From positions 2,294,001 through 2,358,000 of the forward strand of contig NZ_CP048265.1 of the NCBI RefSeq assembly GCF_019469205.1: a stretch of DNA of 64,000 bases, read 5' to 3'. The position numbers and the translations under genes were made by a program. The notes beneath the pieces were generated by a model. The model had not been told where the DNA came from. It did no database searches and saw only the letters and a program-made list of their open reading frames with translations. Shown piece by piece: positions 27,912 through 39,263 of this stretch; the stretch's first letter is position 1, and the number at the start of each line of letters is the position of its first letter. The DNA comes from Gilliamella sp. ESL0405 (lineage in GTDB: Bacteria > Pseudomonadota > Gammaproteobacteria > Enterobacterales > Orbaceae).

Positions 27912-30347
27912 TTAATTTAAGCTGGTTGGTATTTCAACACTTGTTTTTACTTTTTTTAGCGCTTTTTTGGTAGGTTGTTTTAAAGCAACTTCTCCGGTAA
28001 TAACTTCCATACCAAACGGATTATTCTGTAAAGCAATAGCAATCACTTCATCAATCCATTTGACCGGCCGAATGTCCAGTTCAGCTTTTACATTATCCGG
28101 AATTTCTTCCAGATCCTTCACATTATCTTTCGGAATTATTACCGTTTTAATTCCACCTCTATGAGCGGCTAACAGTTTTTCTTTTAAACCACCAATTGGT
28201 AGGACTTCGCCTCGTAATGTGATTTCACCTGTCATTGCGACATCAGAACGTACAGCATTCCCGGTTAATGTCGATATTAAAGAGGTACACATTGCAATGC
28301 CGGCACTAGGACCATCTTTTGGTGTGGCACCGTCCGGAACATGCACATGAATATCTCGTTTTTCATAAAAATCACTATTAATACCTAGCTTTTCCGCACG
28401 AGAGCGTACGACTGTTAAAGCTGTTTGGATAGATTCTTGCATGACATCACCAAGTGAGCCAGTATAAGTCAATTTACCTTTACCCGGTACACTTACCGAC
28501 TCAATTGTAAGTAAATCACCACCAACTTCTGTCCAAGCCAAACCGATAACTTGCCCTATGCGGTTTTCATTATCTGTTTTACCATAGTCAAAACGTTGTA
28601 TACCTAAATAATCTTTTAGATTATCTTGATTAACAGTCACTTTTTTCAATTTAGGATCTAATGCCAATTGTTTGACAACTTTACGGCAAATTTTGGCAAT
28701 TTCTCGCTCTAAACTACGAACACCTGCTTCACGGGTGTAGTAACGGATAATTCCGATGATTGCAGAATCATCAATGCTTATTTCTTTCGCTTTTAAGCCG
28801 TTATTTTCGATCTGCTTAGTGATTAAATGTTGCTTCGCTATATTCAATTTTTCATCTTCGGTATAGCCAGAAAGCCGAATCACTTCCATTCTGTCTAATA
28901 ATGGCGCAGGTATATTCATCGAATTTGCTGTAGCAACAAACATAACATCCGATAAATCATAATCAACTTCTAAATAATGATCACTAAATGCATTATTTTG
29001 TTCCGGATCAAGCACTTCTAATAATGCTGATGCAGGGTCGCCACGCATATCAGATGCCATTTTGTCAATTTCATCTAATAAAAATAATGGATTTTTAACG
29101 CCAACTTTTACCATACGTTGGATTAATTTACCCGGCATTGATCCAATATAAGTCCGTCTATGGCCACGAATTTCAGCCTCGTCACGCACGCCACCAAGTG
29201 CCATACGCACATATTGGCGACCGGTTGCTTTGGCAATAGACTGACCTAGTGATGTTTTACCAACACCCGGTGGTCCAACCAAACATAAAATAGGCCCTTT
29301 AACTTTATTAACTCGACCTTGTACGGCGAGATATTCTAAAATACGGTCTTTTACTCGCTCAAGCCCATAATGGTCTTTATCCAAAATCTTTTGCGCTGCA
29401 CCAATATCTTTTTTAACTTTACTGCGCTTATGCCAAGGTACCTGTAACATCCAATCAATGTAACCACGAACTACCGTTGCTTCCGCCGACATTGCTGGCA
29501 TCATTTTTAATTTATTAAGTTCAGCTAATGCTTTTTCGGTAGCCTCTTGAGGCATTTTAGCTTTAGTAATTTTTTCTTTTAACTCTTCATACTCATCAGG
29601 TTTATTATCGATATCACCTAATTCTTTATGAATGGCTTTAATCTGCTCATTAAGGTAATACTCTTTTTGAGCTTTTTCCATTTGCTGTTTAACACGTTGT
29701 CGAATATTTTTTTCAACTTGCAGTAAATCAATTTCTGCTTCCATTAACGAAATAAGCAGTTCAAAACGCTTTTCCAGATTCGTTGTAAACAAAATTTCCT
29801 GCTTTTGATCAACTTTTAAAAATAGCGTTGCTGCTATCGAATCGGCTAATTGTGATGGTTCTTTAATTAAGTGAATTGAATCGACAACTTCTTGTGTGAC
29901 TTTTTTATTCAGCTTTGCATACTCATCAAAATTAGATAAAACAACTCGAATCATTGCTTGACTAACGTCATTGTTTCTTTTCGATTCCTTTGACGGTGCA
30001 ATATTTGCAATTAAAAAATCATCTTCTTTACGTTCAACAATATCGACAATTTTTGCTCTATCTACGCCTTCAACCAGCACTTTTACCGTTCCGTCAGGCA
30101 ATTGAAGCAGTTGTAAAATGTTCGCAATCGTACCCACTTTATATAAATCATTCACATCTGGTTCATCTTGAGAAGGATTTTTTTGCGTAACAAGAAAAAC
30201 TTGCTTATCCATTTCCATTGCGCTTTCAAGGCAACGAATCGATTTATTTCGACCTACGAAGAGAGGAATTACCATGTGCGGAAAGACAACAACATCACGT
30301 AATGGCAAAATAGGCATAATTAATTGGTTAGTTTGTTTTGTTTTCAT
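27912..30347 (-). CDS. lon: ATP-dependent protease Lon
   Basis: Lon degrades misfolded and regulatory proteins. The 811-residue protein has the N-terminal substrate-binding domain (IMPILPLRDVVVFPHMVIPL), the AAA+ module with Walker A GPPGVGKTSLGQS and Walker B PLFLLDEIDKM, and the C-terminal protease domain with the catalytic serine in KDGPSAGIAM and the lysine in LPIGGLKEKLLAAHRGG. It is about 27 residues longer than E. coli Lon (784). Most of the difference is a Lys/Thr-rich C-terminal tail (QPTKKALKKVKTSVEIPTSL), which is unusual. A heat-shock-like -10 lies upstream. Confidence 0.97.
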   Translation of the reverse strand: MKTKQTNQLIMPILPLRDVVVFPHMVIPLFVGRNKSIRCLESAMEMDKQVFLVTQKNPSQDEPDVNDLYKVGTIANILQLLQLPDGTVKVLVEGVDRAKIVDIVERKEDDFLIANIAPSKESKRNNDVSQAMIRVVLSNFDEYAKLNKKVTQEVVDSIHLIKEPSQLADSIAATLFLKVDQKQEILFTTNLEKRFELLISLMEAEIDLLQVEKNIRQRVKQQMEKAQKEYYLNEQIKAIHKELGDIDNKPDEYEELKEKITKAKMPQEATEKALAELNKLKMMPAMSAEATVVRGYIDWMLQVPWHKRSKVKKDIGAAQKILDKDHYGLERVKDRILEYLAVQGRVNKVKGPILCLVGPPGVGKTSLGQSIAKATGRQYVRMALGGVRDEAEIRGHRRTYIGSMPGKLIQRMVKVGVKNPLFLLDEIDKMASDMRGDPASALLEVLDPEQNNAFSDHYLEVDYDLSDVMFVATANSMNIPAPLLDRMEVIRLSGYTEDEKLNIAKQHLITKQIENNGLKAKEISIDDSAIIGIIRYYTREAGVRSLEREIAKICRKVVKQLALDPKLKKVTVNQDNLKDYLGIQRFDYGKTDNENRIGQVIGLAWTEVGGDLLTIESVSVPGKGKLTYTGSLGDVMQESIQTALTVVRSRAEKLGINSDFYEKRDIHVHVPDGATPKDGPSAGIAMCTSLISTLTGNAVRSDVAMTGEITLRGEVLPIGGLKEKLLAAHRGGIKTVIIPKDNVKDLEEIPDNVKAELDIRPVKWIDEVIAIALQNNPFGMEVITGEVALKQPTKKALKKVKTSVEIPTSLN

Positions 30348-30483
30348 TTTATTCTCTCTACTAGTACAAACCCATTAAATAAATATGAGGGTCATTTTTA
30401 GATATTCAAGCCTATTTTTTCAGTTAAACATGCACTATTACTAAAACATGACAATATTTATGAGAGCTTTTATTTTTATATTA

Positions 30484-30491
30484 ATATGGGG
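30484..30491 (-). promoter_or_regulatory. Sigma32-like -10 element upstream of lon
   Basis: On the minus strand CCCCATAT matches the heat-shock -10 consensus CCCCATnT and lies about 137 bases before the lon ATG. lon is a sigma32 gene in E. coli. No CTTGAA-like -35 stands at the right distance; the preceding sequence is instead the clpX hairpin, so this is tentative. Confidence 0.3.
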
Positions 30492-30500
30492 CAGTGCAAT

Positions 30501-30524
30501 TTGCCATCTTACTACAGATGGCAA
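30501..30524 (-). terminator. Hairpin between clpX and lon
   Basis: Arms TTGCCATCT (30501-30509) and AGATGGCAA (30516-30524) pair perfectly around a 6-base loop, 10 bases past the clpX stop. There is no T tract on the minus strand, so it may be an attenuator or an RNA-stabilising 3' end rather than a full terminator. Confidence 0.55.
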
Positions 30525-30533
30525 GGTAATTTA

Positions 30534-31808
30534 TCAAGCAGAAAGTTCCGCATTTTGCCGATGAATTAACTTCGGTGCTTGATTTTCATCAACAGTATTT
30601 TTTCGAACAATAACTTTTTCAACATTATCCATTGATGGTAAATCATACATTGTGTCTAATAGTATATTTTCAACAATTGAGCGTAATCCTCTGGCACCGG
30701 TTTTACGCTGCATCGCTTTTATCGCTATAGCTTCAAGCGCTTGTTTGTCAAACTCTAATTGAACGCCATCAAGTTCAAACAATGCTTCGAATTGTTTAGT
30801 TAATGCATTTTTCGGTTCAGTTAAGATATTAATTAAAGCATCTTTATCAAGTTCAGATAACGTACCAATTACTGGTAATCGACCGATAAATTCAGGTATT
30901 AAACCAAATTTAACTAAATCCTCAGCTTCAATTTGCGCCAATAATTCAGATTCTGTGGCTTTATTTTTAGCGCTTTTTACATTAGCACCAAAACCAATTC
31001 CTGTATTAGTTGAAATACGGTTTTCAATCACTTTATTCAGACCACTAAATGCACCACCACAGATGAAAAGGATTTTAGAGGTATCAACCTGTAAAAACTC
31101 TTGTTGTGGCAGTTTTCGTCCACCTTTTGGTGGAACTGAAGCAATTGTGCCTTCAATAATTTTTAATAAAGCTTGCTGCACTCCCTCTCCCGAAACATCT
31201 CGAGTTATAGAAGGATTGTCCGATTTTCGTGAAATTTTATCGATTTCATCAACATAGATGATACCACGTTGAGCTTTTTCAACATCGTAATCACAATTTT
31301 GCAATAATTTTAGAATGATGTTTTCTACATCTTCGCCAACATAGCCCGCTTCAGTTAAGGTTGTGGCATCAGCCATTGCAAAAGGTACATCTAAGAATCT
31401 AGCCAAAGTTTCGGCTAATAATGTTTTACCACTTCCTGTAGGGCCAATTAATAAAATATTACTCTTACCTAACTCAACATTATTACGACTGGCATAATTG
31501 CGTAAGCGTTTATAGTGATTATATACTGCAACAGATAATACTTTTTTTGCTCGATCTTGACCTATTACATATTCATCAAGGTGTTGTCGAATTTCATGTG
31601 GGGTTGGTAATGGTTTTCCCATAAACTCTTCATGAGAAAGGAAGTTTTTTGACTCTTCTTTCAAAATATCATTACATAATCCAATGCATTCGTTGCAGAT
31701 ATAACTAGATGACGGTCCCGCAATGAGTTTATGAACTTCACGCTCACTTTTACCACAAAAAGTACAATAGTGTAATTTTTCTGAATTTTCATTATTCACT
31801 TTTATCAC
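30534..31808 (-). CDS. clpX: ATP-dependent unfoldase subunit ClpX
   Basis: ClpX unfolds tagged substrates and feeds them to ClpP. The 424-residue protein has the N-terminal C4 zinc-binding domain (YCTFCGKSE and [10 protein letters not shown]), Walker [19 protein letters not shown], Walker [15 protein letters not shown], and the ClpP-docking IGF loop (TGIGFGANV). The listed start is GTG at 31808, which equals the E. coli length. A second GTG at 31799 is better spaced from AGGT and would shorten it by three residues. It follows clpP by 10 bases. Confidence 0.97.
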   Translation of the reverse strand: MIKVNNENSEKLHYCTFCGKSEREVHKLIAGPSSSYICNECIGLCNDILKEESKNFLSHEEFMGKPLPTPHEIRQHLDEYVIGQDRAKKVLSVAVYNHYKRLRNYASRNNVELGKSNILLIGPTGSGKTLLAETLARFLDVPFAMADATTLTEAGYVGEDVENIILKLLQNCDYDVEKAQRGIIYVDEIDKISRKSDNPSITRDVSGEGVQQALLKIIEGTIASVPPKGGRKLPQQEFLQVDTSKILFICGGAFSGLNKVIENRISTNTGIGFGANVKSAKNKATESELLAQIEAEDLVKFGLIPEFIGRLPVIGTLSELDKDALINILTEPKNALTKQFEALFELDGVQLEFDKQALEAIAIKAMQRKTGARGLRSIVENILLDTMYDLPSMDNVEKVIVRKNTVDENQAPKLIHRQNAELSA

Positions 31809-31818
31809 CTACCTAAAT

Positions 31819-32427
31819 TTAAGATCGTTTATCATATATGGCATCAACTAATCCATATTCAACCGCTCTTTTTGCTGACATAAAATTATCACGATCTGTA
31901 TCTTTTTCAATTACACTAATATCTTGCCCAGTATGGAATGCCAAAATATTATTTAATCGACTTTTAACTTGTAAAATTTCTTGAGCATGAATTTGGATAT
32001 CAGAAGCTTGCCCTTGGAAACCACCTAAAGGCTGATGAATCATAACTCTAGCATTAGGTAAACAATAACGCTTGCCTTTTGCTCCAGCGGTTAAAAGCAA
32101 AGATCCCATAGAACAGGCTTGTCCTAAGCAGATTGTACTTACATCCGGTTTAATAAATTGCATTGTGTCATAAATTGCCATACCGGCCGTTACCACACCA
32201 CCAGGAGAATTAATATATAAATAAATGTCTTTTTCGGGATTTTCAGCTTCTAGAAATAACATTTGAGCAATAATAAGATTAGCCATATTATCTTCAACCT
32301 GACCGGTCAAAAATATAACACGCTCTTTTAATAGTCGAGAGTAAATATCGTAAGCTCGTTCGCCACGAGAACTCTGCTCAACAACCATTGGAATAACACC
32401 CATGTATGGTTCTAAAGGCATTTTCAA
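31819..32427 (-). CDS. clpP: ATP-dependent Clp protease proteolytic subunit
   Basis: ClpP forms the two-ring proteolytic barrel that partners ClpX. The 202-residue protein has the full catalytic triad: S106 in [12 protein letters not shown]131 in [11 protein letters not shown], and D180 in [11 protein letters not shown]. The oxyanion motif [10 protein letters not shown] is also intact. It lies between tig and clpX in the same order as in E. coli. Confidence 0.97.
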   Translation of the reverse strand: MKMPLEPYMGVIPMVVEQSSRGERAYDIYSRLLKERVIFLTGQVEDNMANLIIAQMLFLEAENPEKDIYLYINSPGGVVTAGMAIYDTMQFIKPDVSTICLGQACSMGSLLLTAGAKGKRYCLPNARVMIHQPLGGFQGQASDIQIHAQEILQVKSRLNNILAFHTGQDISVIEKDTDRDNFMSAKRAVEYGLVDAIYDKRS

Positions 32428-32445
32428 CTCCTAATTAAATAAAAC

Positions 32446-32474
32446 AGCCCAAACAATTAATCCTTATTTGGGCT
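32446..32474 (-). terminator. Hairpin between tig and clpP
   Basis: Arms AGCCCAAA (32446-32453) and TTTGGGCT (32467-32474) pair perfectly. On the minus strand the stem is followed by GTTTTATTT, so it can act as a partial terminator separating tig from clpPX. Confidence 0.7.
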
Positions 32475-32513
32475 TTAATAACAATATTTTGATTAATTAA
32501 AACAGCGAGTGAA

Positions 32514-33815
32514 CTAAGATGCTTGCTGGTTCATTAATTCAGAAAACGAATAGTTTTTATCTGTTACTTTAGCACTCTCTAATAAAAGATCGACAACTTG
32601 ATCTTCTAACGCAACAGACCGAATATTATCCATTGCTTTTTTATCGTTACGATAATATTCAGAAACTTCATTCGGGTCTTCGTATGCAGTTGCAATGTCA
32701 TCAATTAATGATTGAACACGTGCATCATCGGCTTTAAGTTTATTGCTTTCAATGATTTCACTAAATAATAAACCAACTGATACCCGACGTTTAGCTTCTG
32801 CTTCAAATAACTCTTTAGGAAGATCCATAGATTGCTTCACATTACCGCCAAAGCGTGACACGGCTTGCTGACGTAATACATCAACTTCACGGTCAACTAA
32901 CGTTGAAGGAATATCGATTTCGTTGTTTTTAATTAGACCGTCGATAACTTGCGCTTTAATTTTATTACGAATAGTTGCTTTAAGTTCACGAGCCATATTT
33001 TTACGAACTTCGTTACGTAAGCTGTCAATTGTACCGTCTGCAATACCAAATCTTTTAATGACTTCTTCAGTCAATTCCGGAAGTTCTAACTCTTCTACTT
33101 TTTTCAACGTTGCTGCAAATACTGCTGGTTTACCTTTTAAATTCTCAGCATGGTAATCTTCCGGGAAGGTAACGTTAATATCAAACTGATCTGAAGCTTT
33201 GTGCCCGATAATAGCATCTTCAAAACCAGGAATCATTCGACCTTGACCTAACACTAAAACAAAATCGTTAGCTTTGCCGCCTTCGAATTCTTCGCCATCT
33301 ACTTTACCAACAAAATCCAATGTTACTCGATATTGTTCTTTAGCTGGTTCATTAACTTCTTTCCAAGTGCCTTGTTGTTTACGTAATGTTTCAATCATAG
33401 TATCAACATCGGCATCAACAACTTCAGCAACTGGTTTCTCAACTTCGATTTTATCTAAATCTTTAACTTTTAATTCAGGATAAACTTCAAACTCAACAGT
33501 AAAAGTGTAATCTTCTCCATTTTTATATTCTTTTGGAGTATAAACAGGTGCACCTGCCGGGTTTAATTTTTCTTGAATAATTGCTTCAACGAAATTTCGT
33601 TGCATTAAATCACTTAATGCATCTTGTAAAATAGAAGCGCCATAACGTTGTTCAACAATTTTTAAAGGTACTTTTCCTTTACGGAAACCATCAATACGCA
33701 CTTTTTTGGCGGTATTAATAAGCTCTTTATCAACCGCTTTTGTAATGTCTTCTGATTTAATTGTAATTGATAAACGACGACCTAAACCTTGTGTTGTTTC
33801 AACCGAAACTTGCAT
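32514..33815 (-). CDS. tig: Trigger factor
   Basis: Trigger factor is the ribosome-bound chaperone and prolyl isomerase that meets nascent chains at the exit tunnel. The 433-residue protein (E. coli 432) has the ribosome-docking signature [17 protein letters not shown] near residue 45, the FKBP-like domain (about 150-245; [32 protein letters not shown]), and the helical C-terminal domain. First gene of tig-clpP-clpX-lon. Confidence 0.97.
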   Translation of the reverse strand: MQVSVETTQGLGRRLSITIKSEDITKAVDKELINTAKKVRIDGFRKGKVPLKIVEQRYGASILQDALSDLMQRNFVEAIIQEKLNPAGAPVYTPKEYKNGEDYTFTVEFEVYPELKVKDLDKIEVEKPVAEVVDADVDTMIETLRKQQGTWKEVNEPAKEQYRVTLDFVGKVDGEEFEGGKANDFVLVLGQGRMIPGFEDAIIGHKASDQFDINVTFPEDYHAENLKGKPAVFAATLKKVEELELPELTEEVIKRFGIADGTIDSLRNEVRKNMARELKATIRNKIKAQVIDGLIKNNEIDIPSTLVDREVDVLRQQAVSRFGGNVKQSMDLPKELFEAEAKRRVSVGLLFSEIIESNKLKADDARVQSLIDDIATAYEDPNEVSEYYRNDKKAMDNIRSVALEDQVVDLLLESAKVTDKNYSFSELMNQQAS

Positions 33816-33923
33816 CTTTATACCTCGAAATTATTGAATAATATCTGCTCGTAATTATTTTAGAATGATAATTGAGCTAAAAAAATTTATAAAATAGGCA
33901 AGCATTATACTCACCGTTAACGC

Positions 33924-34952
33924 CTACGTCGAGACATTTAATAGTTTCTTCTCAAGCGCCTTCAAGCGTTTATTCATTTGATCAATATGTAATACTAACG
34001 AAGCCGTTTTTCGCCATACTTTATTTTCTTGCAGTGGAATACCTGAAGAGTAAACACCCGGCTCTGTTATCGGTCGCATTACCATTCCCATACCGGTCAC
34101 AGTAACTTGATCACATATTTCCATATGCCCGTTAATCACACTCGCTCCACCGATTAAGCAATGGCGGCCAATGGTTAGACTACCGGCCATAATAACACCA
34201 CCAGCAACTGCTGTATGGTCACCAATGATATCGTTGTGAGCAATTTGACATTGATTATCGATAATAACCCCATTACCGATAATGGTGTCATCTAATGCCC
34301 CGCGATCGATAGTTGTCGATGCACCAATTTCAACATCGTTGCCAATCACAACTCGACCTAATTGAGGTATTTTAATCCATTTACCTTTATCATTAGCATA
34401 GCCAAATCCATCAGCACCAATTACTGTAGAGGATTGAATCAGGCAGTTATCACCTATTACACAGTTATGATAAACGGTGACATTAGCCCATAATTTTGTA
34501 TTGGCACCAATTACAGTATTTTTACCAATAAAACAACCCGCACCAATAATACAATTATCGCCTAGCACCACACCGCTTTCGATAACTGCATTTGCACCAA
34601 TAGAAACATTGCGACCTAACTTAGCCGTAGAATCAATAACAGCCGATACAGCTATATCTTCAGCCGGCTTGGGCGTGGTATCAAGAAGTTGAGCTAATTT
34701 TGCATAAGTAAGATAAGGATTTTTTACAACCAGTGCAGCGCCGTGCCAATGGTTAAGACTGTCTTCAGTCATGACAACAGCAGAAGCGTTACATTGTGAT
34801 AATTGATTTTGTAATTTTTTATCAGACAAAAAAGTAATTTGTCCGGGTGCGGCACTTTTCATTGATGCAATACCAGTGATGGTTAAATTACCATCACCAT
34901 GTAACGTTGCATCAAGTTGCTTAGCTAGTTGCTCTAAACGAAAAGCAAACAT
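33924..34952 (-). CDS. lpxD: UDP-3-O-(3-hydroxymyristoyl)glucosamine N-acyltransferase
   Basis: LpxD performs the third step of lipid A synthesis. The 342-residue protein has the N-terminal substrate-binding domain and a left-handed beta-helix of hexapeptide repeats (for example [20 protein letters not shown]). The catalytic histidine is in [18 protein letters not shown]. The C-terminal helix follows [20 protein letters not shown]. Its start overlaps the skp stop by one base. It ends the envelope cluster here; fabZ, lpxA and lpxB, which follow it in E. coli, are not present. Confidence 0.97.
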   Translation of the reverse strand: MFAFRLEQLAKQLDATLHGDGNLTITGIASMKSAAPGQITFLSDKKLQNQLSQCNASAVVMTEDSLNHWHGAALVVKNPYLTYAKLAQLLDTTPKPAEDIAVSAVIDSTAKLGRNVSIGANAVIESGVVLGDNCIIGAGCFIGKNTVIGANTKLWANVTVYHNCVIGDNCLIQSSTVIGADGFGYANDKGKWIKIPQLGRVVIGNDVEIGASTTIDRGALDDTIIGNGVIIDNQCQIAHNDIIGDHTAVAGGVIMAGSLTIGRHCLIGGASVINGHMEICDQVTVTGMGMVMRPITEPGVYSSGIPLQENKVWRKTASLVLHIDQMNKRLKALEKKLLNVST

Positions 34953-35449
34953 TATTTTTTAACCTTTTCCAATACTTTATCTGTAATATCAACAGCATCT
35001 GAAGCAGATAATGTCGCTTCAGCTTTTAATACAAGATCGTATTTTTCTGTTTCAACAATCTCTTTGACGGCATCTTGAATTTTTTTCAACAATTTGTTAG
35101 CTTCTTCAGCTTCAACTTTACGATACTCTTCAGTAAATGCTTTAGCTTTATTTTCAAAATCAGAAACAACTTTGTTTAGTTTTGTTTTTTCAGAAGCTGA
35201 CAATGTTAAACCGTCTTTTTTAAGACGTGCTAATGCATCATTAGCTTTCTTTTCTTCTTCCGCTAATGCCTTGGCTCTTGATTCAAATTTCTTGTTCAGA
35301 TCATTGCTAACTTGTTCACGTTGTGGCATTTTTTGCAAGACAGTCATTACATCAATTACGCCAATTTTAATTTCAGCATTTGCCATACCAGTAAAGAGTA
35401 ATGCAAAACTAATCCCCAAAATACTAATAATTTTTTTCACTTTTTTCAC
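34952..35449 (-). CDS. skp: Periplasmic chaperone Skp
   Basis: Skp holds unfolded outer membrane proteins in a trimeric, tentacled cavity. The 165-residue protein has a signal peptide (cleavage after MANA) followed by [20 protein letters not shown] and a long charged coiled-coil typical of the OmpH family. It lies between bamA and lpxD, 32 bases after bamA, as in E. coli. Confidence 0.95.
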   Translation of the reverse strand: MKKVKKIISILGISFALLFTGMANAEIKIGVIDVMTVLQKMPQREQVSNDLNKKFESRAKALAEEEKKANDALARLKKDGLTLSASEKTKLNKVVSDFENKAKAFTEEYRKVEAEEANKLLKKIQDAVKEIVETEKYDLVLKAEATLSASDAVDITDKVLEKVKK

Positions 35450-35481
35450 CTATGTGTATTTTATTTACTTATAACATGGAA

Positions 35482-37902
35482 TTACCATGTTGAACCTATA
35501 TTAAATTGAAATTGTTGTGCTGAATCACCATTATATTTCTTCAATGGTTGAGCATATGAGAACACCAATGGCCCTAATGGAGACATCCACTGAACAGCAA
35601 CACCTGCTGACATTCTAATATCAGAAGGAGAACTATAGTCAGGGAGATTACGTCCTTTCAAGTCCCATTGAGTATCCCACACAGTGCCGGCATCAAAGAA
35701 AACTGATGTTCTTAAACTATCCGAATACTTCTCGCCTGCAAATGGTGTCGGCACAATTAATTCCGTACTTAAAAATGCAATCGCATTACCGCCTACGGCA
35801 TCTTTTGAGCTTTCACACCCTTTGGTATCACCTAAATTACGACAACCATTGCGATTCAAGTAAACAGCTTTAGGACCAACTGTATTGGACTTAAATCCAC
35901 GTAAAACGGTTGAACCACCAGCATAGAAGTTTTCGTAGAATGGTAACTCTTTACCACCGAATCCACCACCATAACCTAATCGACCACGAGTTAAAAATAT
36001 CCAATTATGATCATTATCAAGTGGATAATAGTAAGATGCATCACTTATGAATTTATAGAATCGGTTGTCGAAAACTGGCACAGTCACTTTAGCACTTGCC
36101 GTCATTTTCAAACCTTCCGTAGGGAAAAAGCCACGATCTAATGAATTATATGTCCAATAAGCATTTAATAATAAATCGTTGGTATCAAAAGATAATGAAT
36201 TTTTATCTTTGGTTTTTTCGCCCATTTTATCGAAATAACGCCACATACCATACTGAGGTCTCATATCAGATAATTTATGGTTAGCATATTCTGTACCAAA
36301 GCGAAGGAAATTATTTTCACTGATTGGAAAACCTAAGTTTGCTGAAGCGCCCCAGGTTTTACTTGAATATTCAGATTCATCATCATCATCATCGGCTTTA
36401 TAAGTGTTATAATAAACACTTCCACCTAAGCTAACGCCATCGATAGTAAAGAATGGATCAACAATAGATAATGATGCTGTTTTATCACTACTGGTGGTAT
36501 TTATATCGAATGAAACGCTATTACCTGTTCCTAACCAGTTGTCTTGAGTGATCCCGGCATTAAAACTAATACCACTGTCTGAACCAATACCGACACCTAA
36601 TTTGATACTACCGGTATTACGCTCCGAGACTTTATAAATGACATCTACTTGATCATCGATGCCTGGTACACGTTCAGTACTTGCTTCAACACTATCGAAA
36701 AAGCCTAAACGATTTAACCGATCTTTACCCAGTTCAACTAAACCATTACTTAACCAAGAACCTTCCATTTGGCGCAGTTCTCGCCGAATTACCGTTTCGC
36801 TCGATATGTTGTTTCCGCTAATTTTAATATTACGCACATAATAACGTTGACCAACATCAACCATAACGATTAAATTAACAGTATGGTTCTCATCATTTAT
36901 TTCCGGTTGAATAGAAACATGAGGATAAGCGTAACCAAAGTTAGCAAGTAAGCGTTTTATACTATCTTCAATTTCAGTGATTTTTTTACCATTATACAGT
37001 TCACCGATTGATACCTTATCTTGCGCTATTTTGGCAATCGCATCTTTGTGACCGGCAAAATTACCCTTAAAATCCAATTCGGATAGTTTATATTGTTCAC
37101 CTTCATGAATATTTATGGTAACGTAAATGCCTTTTTTATCCGGCGTTAAACTGACTTGAGTCGATTCAATATTAAAACGTGCATAACCACGATTTAAATA
37201 AAAACTTTGTAATTCATCTAAATCAGATGCTAATTTTTGTTTTTGATATTTGCGATCACCAAGCATGTTCCACCAAGGTACTTCATCTCTTAAAGAGAAA
37301 CGTGAAATTAACTCTTCAGATGAGAAAGCTTTGGCGCCAACAATATTAATTTGATCAATCAAAGCTGATTTGCCTTCAGCAATCTCTAGCTTTAAATCAA
37401 CGCGATTACGAGATAACGGTGTGACAACAGCTTTAATTCGGGCATTATATTTACCCACACTGTAATAAAAATCTTCTAGCCCTTTTTCGATAGCTGATAG
37501 CATTGTACGATCTAATGCATCCCCTTCCCGAATTCCTGTGCTATCAAGATTTTTCTTGAGCATGTCATCTTTAACAGATTTGTTACCCACGAATGTTATA
37601 CTTGAAATTGTTGGACGCTCTTCAACAGTAATAATTAATCTATCTCCATCACGAGATACAGTAATATTGTCGAAGTTACCACTTGAGTAAAGTGACTTGA
37701 TAATATGCCCTAAATCGGATTCGTTAACATAGTCACCAATTTGGATTGGCATTTCAAGCATTGCAGCGCCTACAGTAACACGCTGTAATCCTTCAAATTT
37801 AATATCTTTTACAACAAAATCATCCATACAAAATGCATTGGAACTATACACAGCTGTTGTACTAAACAGCAAAGATGCTATAAGTAATTTATTTATTTTC
37901 AT
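35482..37902 (-). CDS. bamA: Outer membrane protein assembly factor BamA
   Basis: BamA is the essential catalyst of beta-barrel insertion. The 806-residue protein has a signal peptide, five POTRA domains (residues about 25-425; the first begins [20 protein letters not shown]) and a 16-strand barrel with the lid-lock motif LRGF in [17 protein letters not shown] and a terminal aromatic (FNIGSTW). A run of five aspartates ([12 protein letters not shown]), encoded by a five-copy TCA/TGA trinucleotide repeat, lies in a probable surface loop of the barrel. Located between rseP and skp. Confidence 0.97.
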   Translation of the reverse strand: MKINKLLIASLLFSTTAVYSSNAFCMDDFVVKDIKFEGLQRVTVGAAMLEMPIQIGDYVNESDLGHIIKSLYSSGNFDNITVSRDGDRLIITVEERPTISSITFVGNKSVKDDMLKKNLDSTGIREGDALDRTMLSAIEKGLEDFYYSVGKYNARIKAVVTPLSRNRVDLKLEIAEGKSALIDQINIVGAKAFSSEELISRFSLRDEVPWWNMLGDRKYQKQKLASDLDELQSFYLNRGYARFNIESTQVSLTPDKKGIYVTINIHEGEQYKLSELDFKGNFAGHKDAIAKIAQDKVSIGELYNGKKITEIEDSIKRLLANFGYAYPHVSIQPEINDENHTVNLIVMVDVGQRYYVRNIKISGNNISSETVIRRELRQMEGSWLSNGLVELGKDRLNRLGFFDSVEASTERVPGIDDQVDVIYKVSERNTGSIKLGVGIGSDSGISFNAGITQDNWLGTGNSVSFDINTTSSDKTASLSIVDPFFTIDGVSLGGSVYYNTYKADDDDDESEYSSKTWGASANLGFPISENNFLRFGTEYANHKLSDMRPQYGMWRYFDKMGEKTKDKNSLSFDTNDLLLNAYWTYNSLDRGFFPTEGLKMTASAKVTVPVFDNRFYKFISDASYYYPLDNDHNWIFLTRGRLGYGGGFGGKELPFYENFYAGGSTVLRGFKSNTVGPKAVYLNRNGCRNLGDTKGCESSKDAVGGNAIAFLSTELIVPTPFAGEKYSDSLRTSVFFDAGTVWDTQWDLKGRNLPDYSSPSDIRMSAGVAVQWMSPLGPLVFSYAQPLKKYNGDSAQQFQFNIGSTW

Positions 37903-37927
37903 CGTAAATGTTTATAACCTCATCCCA

Positions 37928-39250
37928 TCACAATCGTAAAAAATCATTAAATAGTGCAATTCCCATTATTACCATTAATAAAACCAAACCAGCACGAAGA
38001 AAACGCTCTTGTGCTTTATCTGATAGGGCTTTTCCTCTTATCTTTTCGATAAACAGAAACATAAGATGCCCACCATCTAACATAGGTAATGGAACAAGAT
38101 TGATAACTCCCAAGCTTATACTAATAAATGCTAGAAAATATAAGTAAGGAGTAAATCCATAACTTGCTGTTTGCCCTGCGCTTTTTGCTATTGTTATTGG
38201 TCCGGATAGATGTTTTAAACCAATAACACCTGTTACTAATTGATAAAGTGAACGTACAGTTAACTGAGTTGTTAATGCTGTTTGTCCTAATGCTTTATCA
38301 AATCCTTCTAAAAAACCATACTGCGTTATAACTGCATCAGATGTTGGATAAAACCCTGCAACACCTTCACCATTTTTTTGAACTTTTGGTACAAGCTTTA
38401 GATAAATATCTTCATTATTTCGATTTATTTTTAAATCAATAGTACCCGCTTTTTTTATTGTATTTGTAAAATCAACCCAATTTGTACATGGATGCTGATT
38501 ATAGCTGATAATCATATCGCCTACTTTTAAGCCGGCTTGTTCAGCAGCGGAACCAGGTATAATTTTACTCACAATTGGATAAATTTCCAATGTTTTAGGT
38601 ATAAACCCAAAAGCTGTTATGGCTGAATCTTTTTCAATATCAAAATGCCAATTGCTAATGTTAACCATTTTATGCACTTCCTGATGATTATCATCATTAA
38701 CTGCATTATCAATATAAGAAAAATCAACCTGAGATTTTCCCATAGCTGAAATCAACGCTAAGTTAACATCATTCCAGCTTTCAACCTTCACATTATTAAC
38801 TGTTTTTAACTCTGCTCCGGCGGGTACGCCAACTGTCGCCACAGGAGTAGAAGGTATTATATCTCTTATTTTAACAGGATAAGTTGCTACGCCCATTAAA
38901 AATATAATCCAATAAATTATCAGCGCTAATATAAAATTAGCGAAAGGCCCGGCAAATACAATTGCTGCTCGTTGCCAAATCTTTTTTTTATCAAAAGCAA
39001 ATTTTTCACTATTTTCTGATAATTGAGCTGTTCTTCCGTCGAGCATTCTAACATAACCACCAAGCGGAATCATAGCAATTACCAATTCTGTTCCACTTGA
39101 AAATTTATGTGACCATAGTTTTTTGCCAAAACCAATGGAAAAACACTCTACTTGAACACCACACATACGGGCAACCAGAAAATGCCCATATTCATGTATG
39201 GTCACCAATATACTGATAGTTACAATAAATAACAACAATGACCAAAGCAA
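37928..39250 (-). CDS. rseP: Site-2 protease RseP
   Basis: RseP is the intramembrane metalloprotease that cleaves anti-sigma factor RseA and remnant signal peptides. It has the zinc motif HEYGH in the first helix (VTIHEYGHFLVARMCGVQVE), two PDZ domains, and the second active-site motif NLVPLPMLDGGHL. No ATG is available near the N-terminus. A TTG at 39250 has AAAGGG nine bases before it and gives a 440-residue protein that aligns with the E. coli start (450 residues). Upstream TTG codons at 39256 and 39292 are possible but worse placed. Directly follows cdsA. Confidence 0.93.
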   Translation of the reverse strand: MLWSLLLFIVTISILVTIHEYGHFLVARMCGVQVECFSIGFGKKLWSHKFSSGTELVIAMIPLGGYVRMLDGRTAQLSENSEKFAFDKKKIWQRAAIVFAGPFANFILALIIYWIIFLMGVATYPVKIRDIIPSTPVATVGVPAGAELKTVNNVKVESWNDVNLALISAMGKSQVDFSYIDNAVNDDNHQEVHKMVNISNWHFDIEKDSAITAFGFIPKTLEIYPIVSKIIPGSAAEQAGLKVGDMIISYNQHPCTNWVDFTNTIKKAGTIDLKINRNNEDIYLKLVPKVQKNGEGVAGFYPTSDAVITQYGFLEGFDKALGQTALTTQLTVRSLYQLVTGVIGLKHLSGPITIAKSAGQTASYGFTPYLYFLAFISISLGVINLVPLPMLDGGHLMFLFIEKIRGKALSDKAQERFLRAGLVLLMVIMGIALFNDFLRL

Positions 39251-39263
39251 AATCAATAACCCT

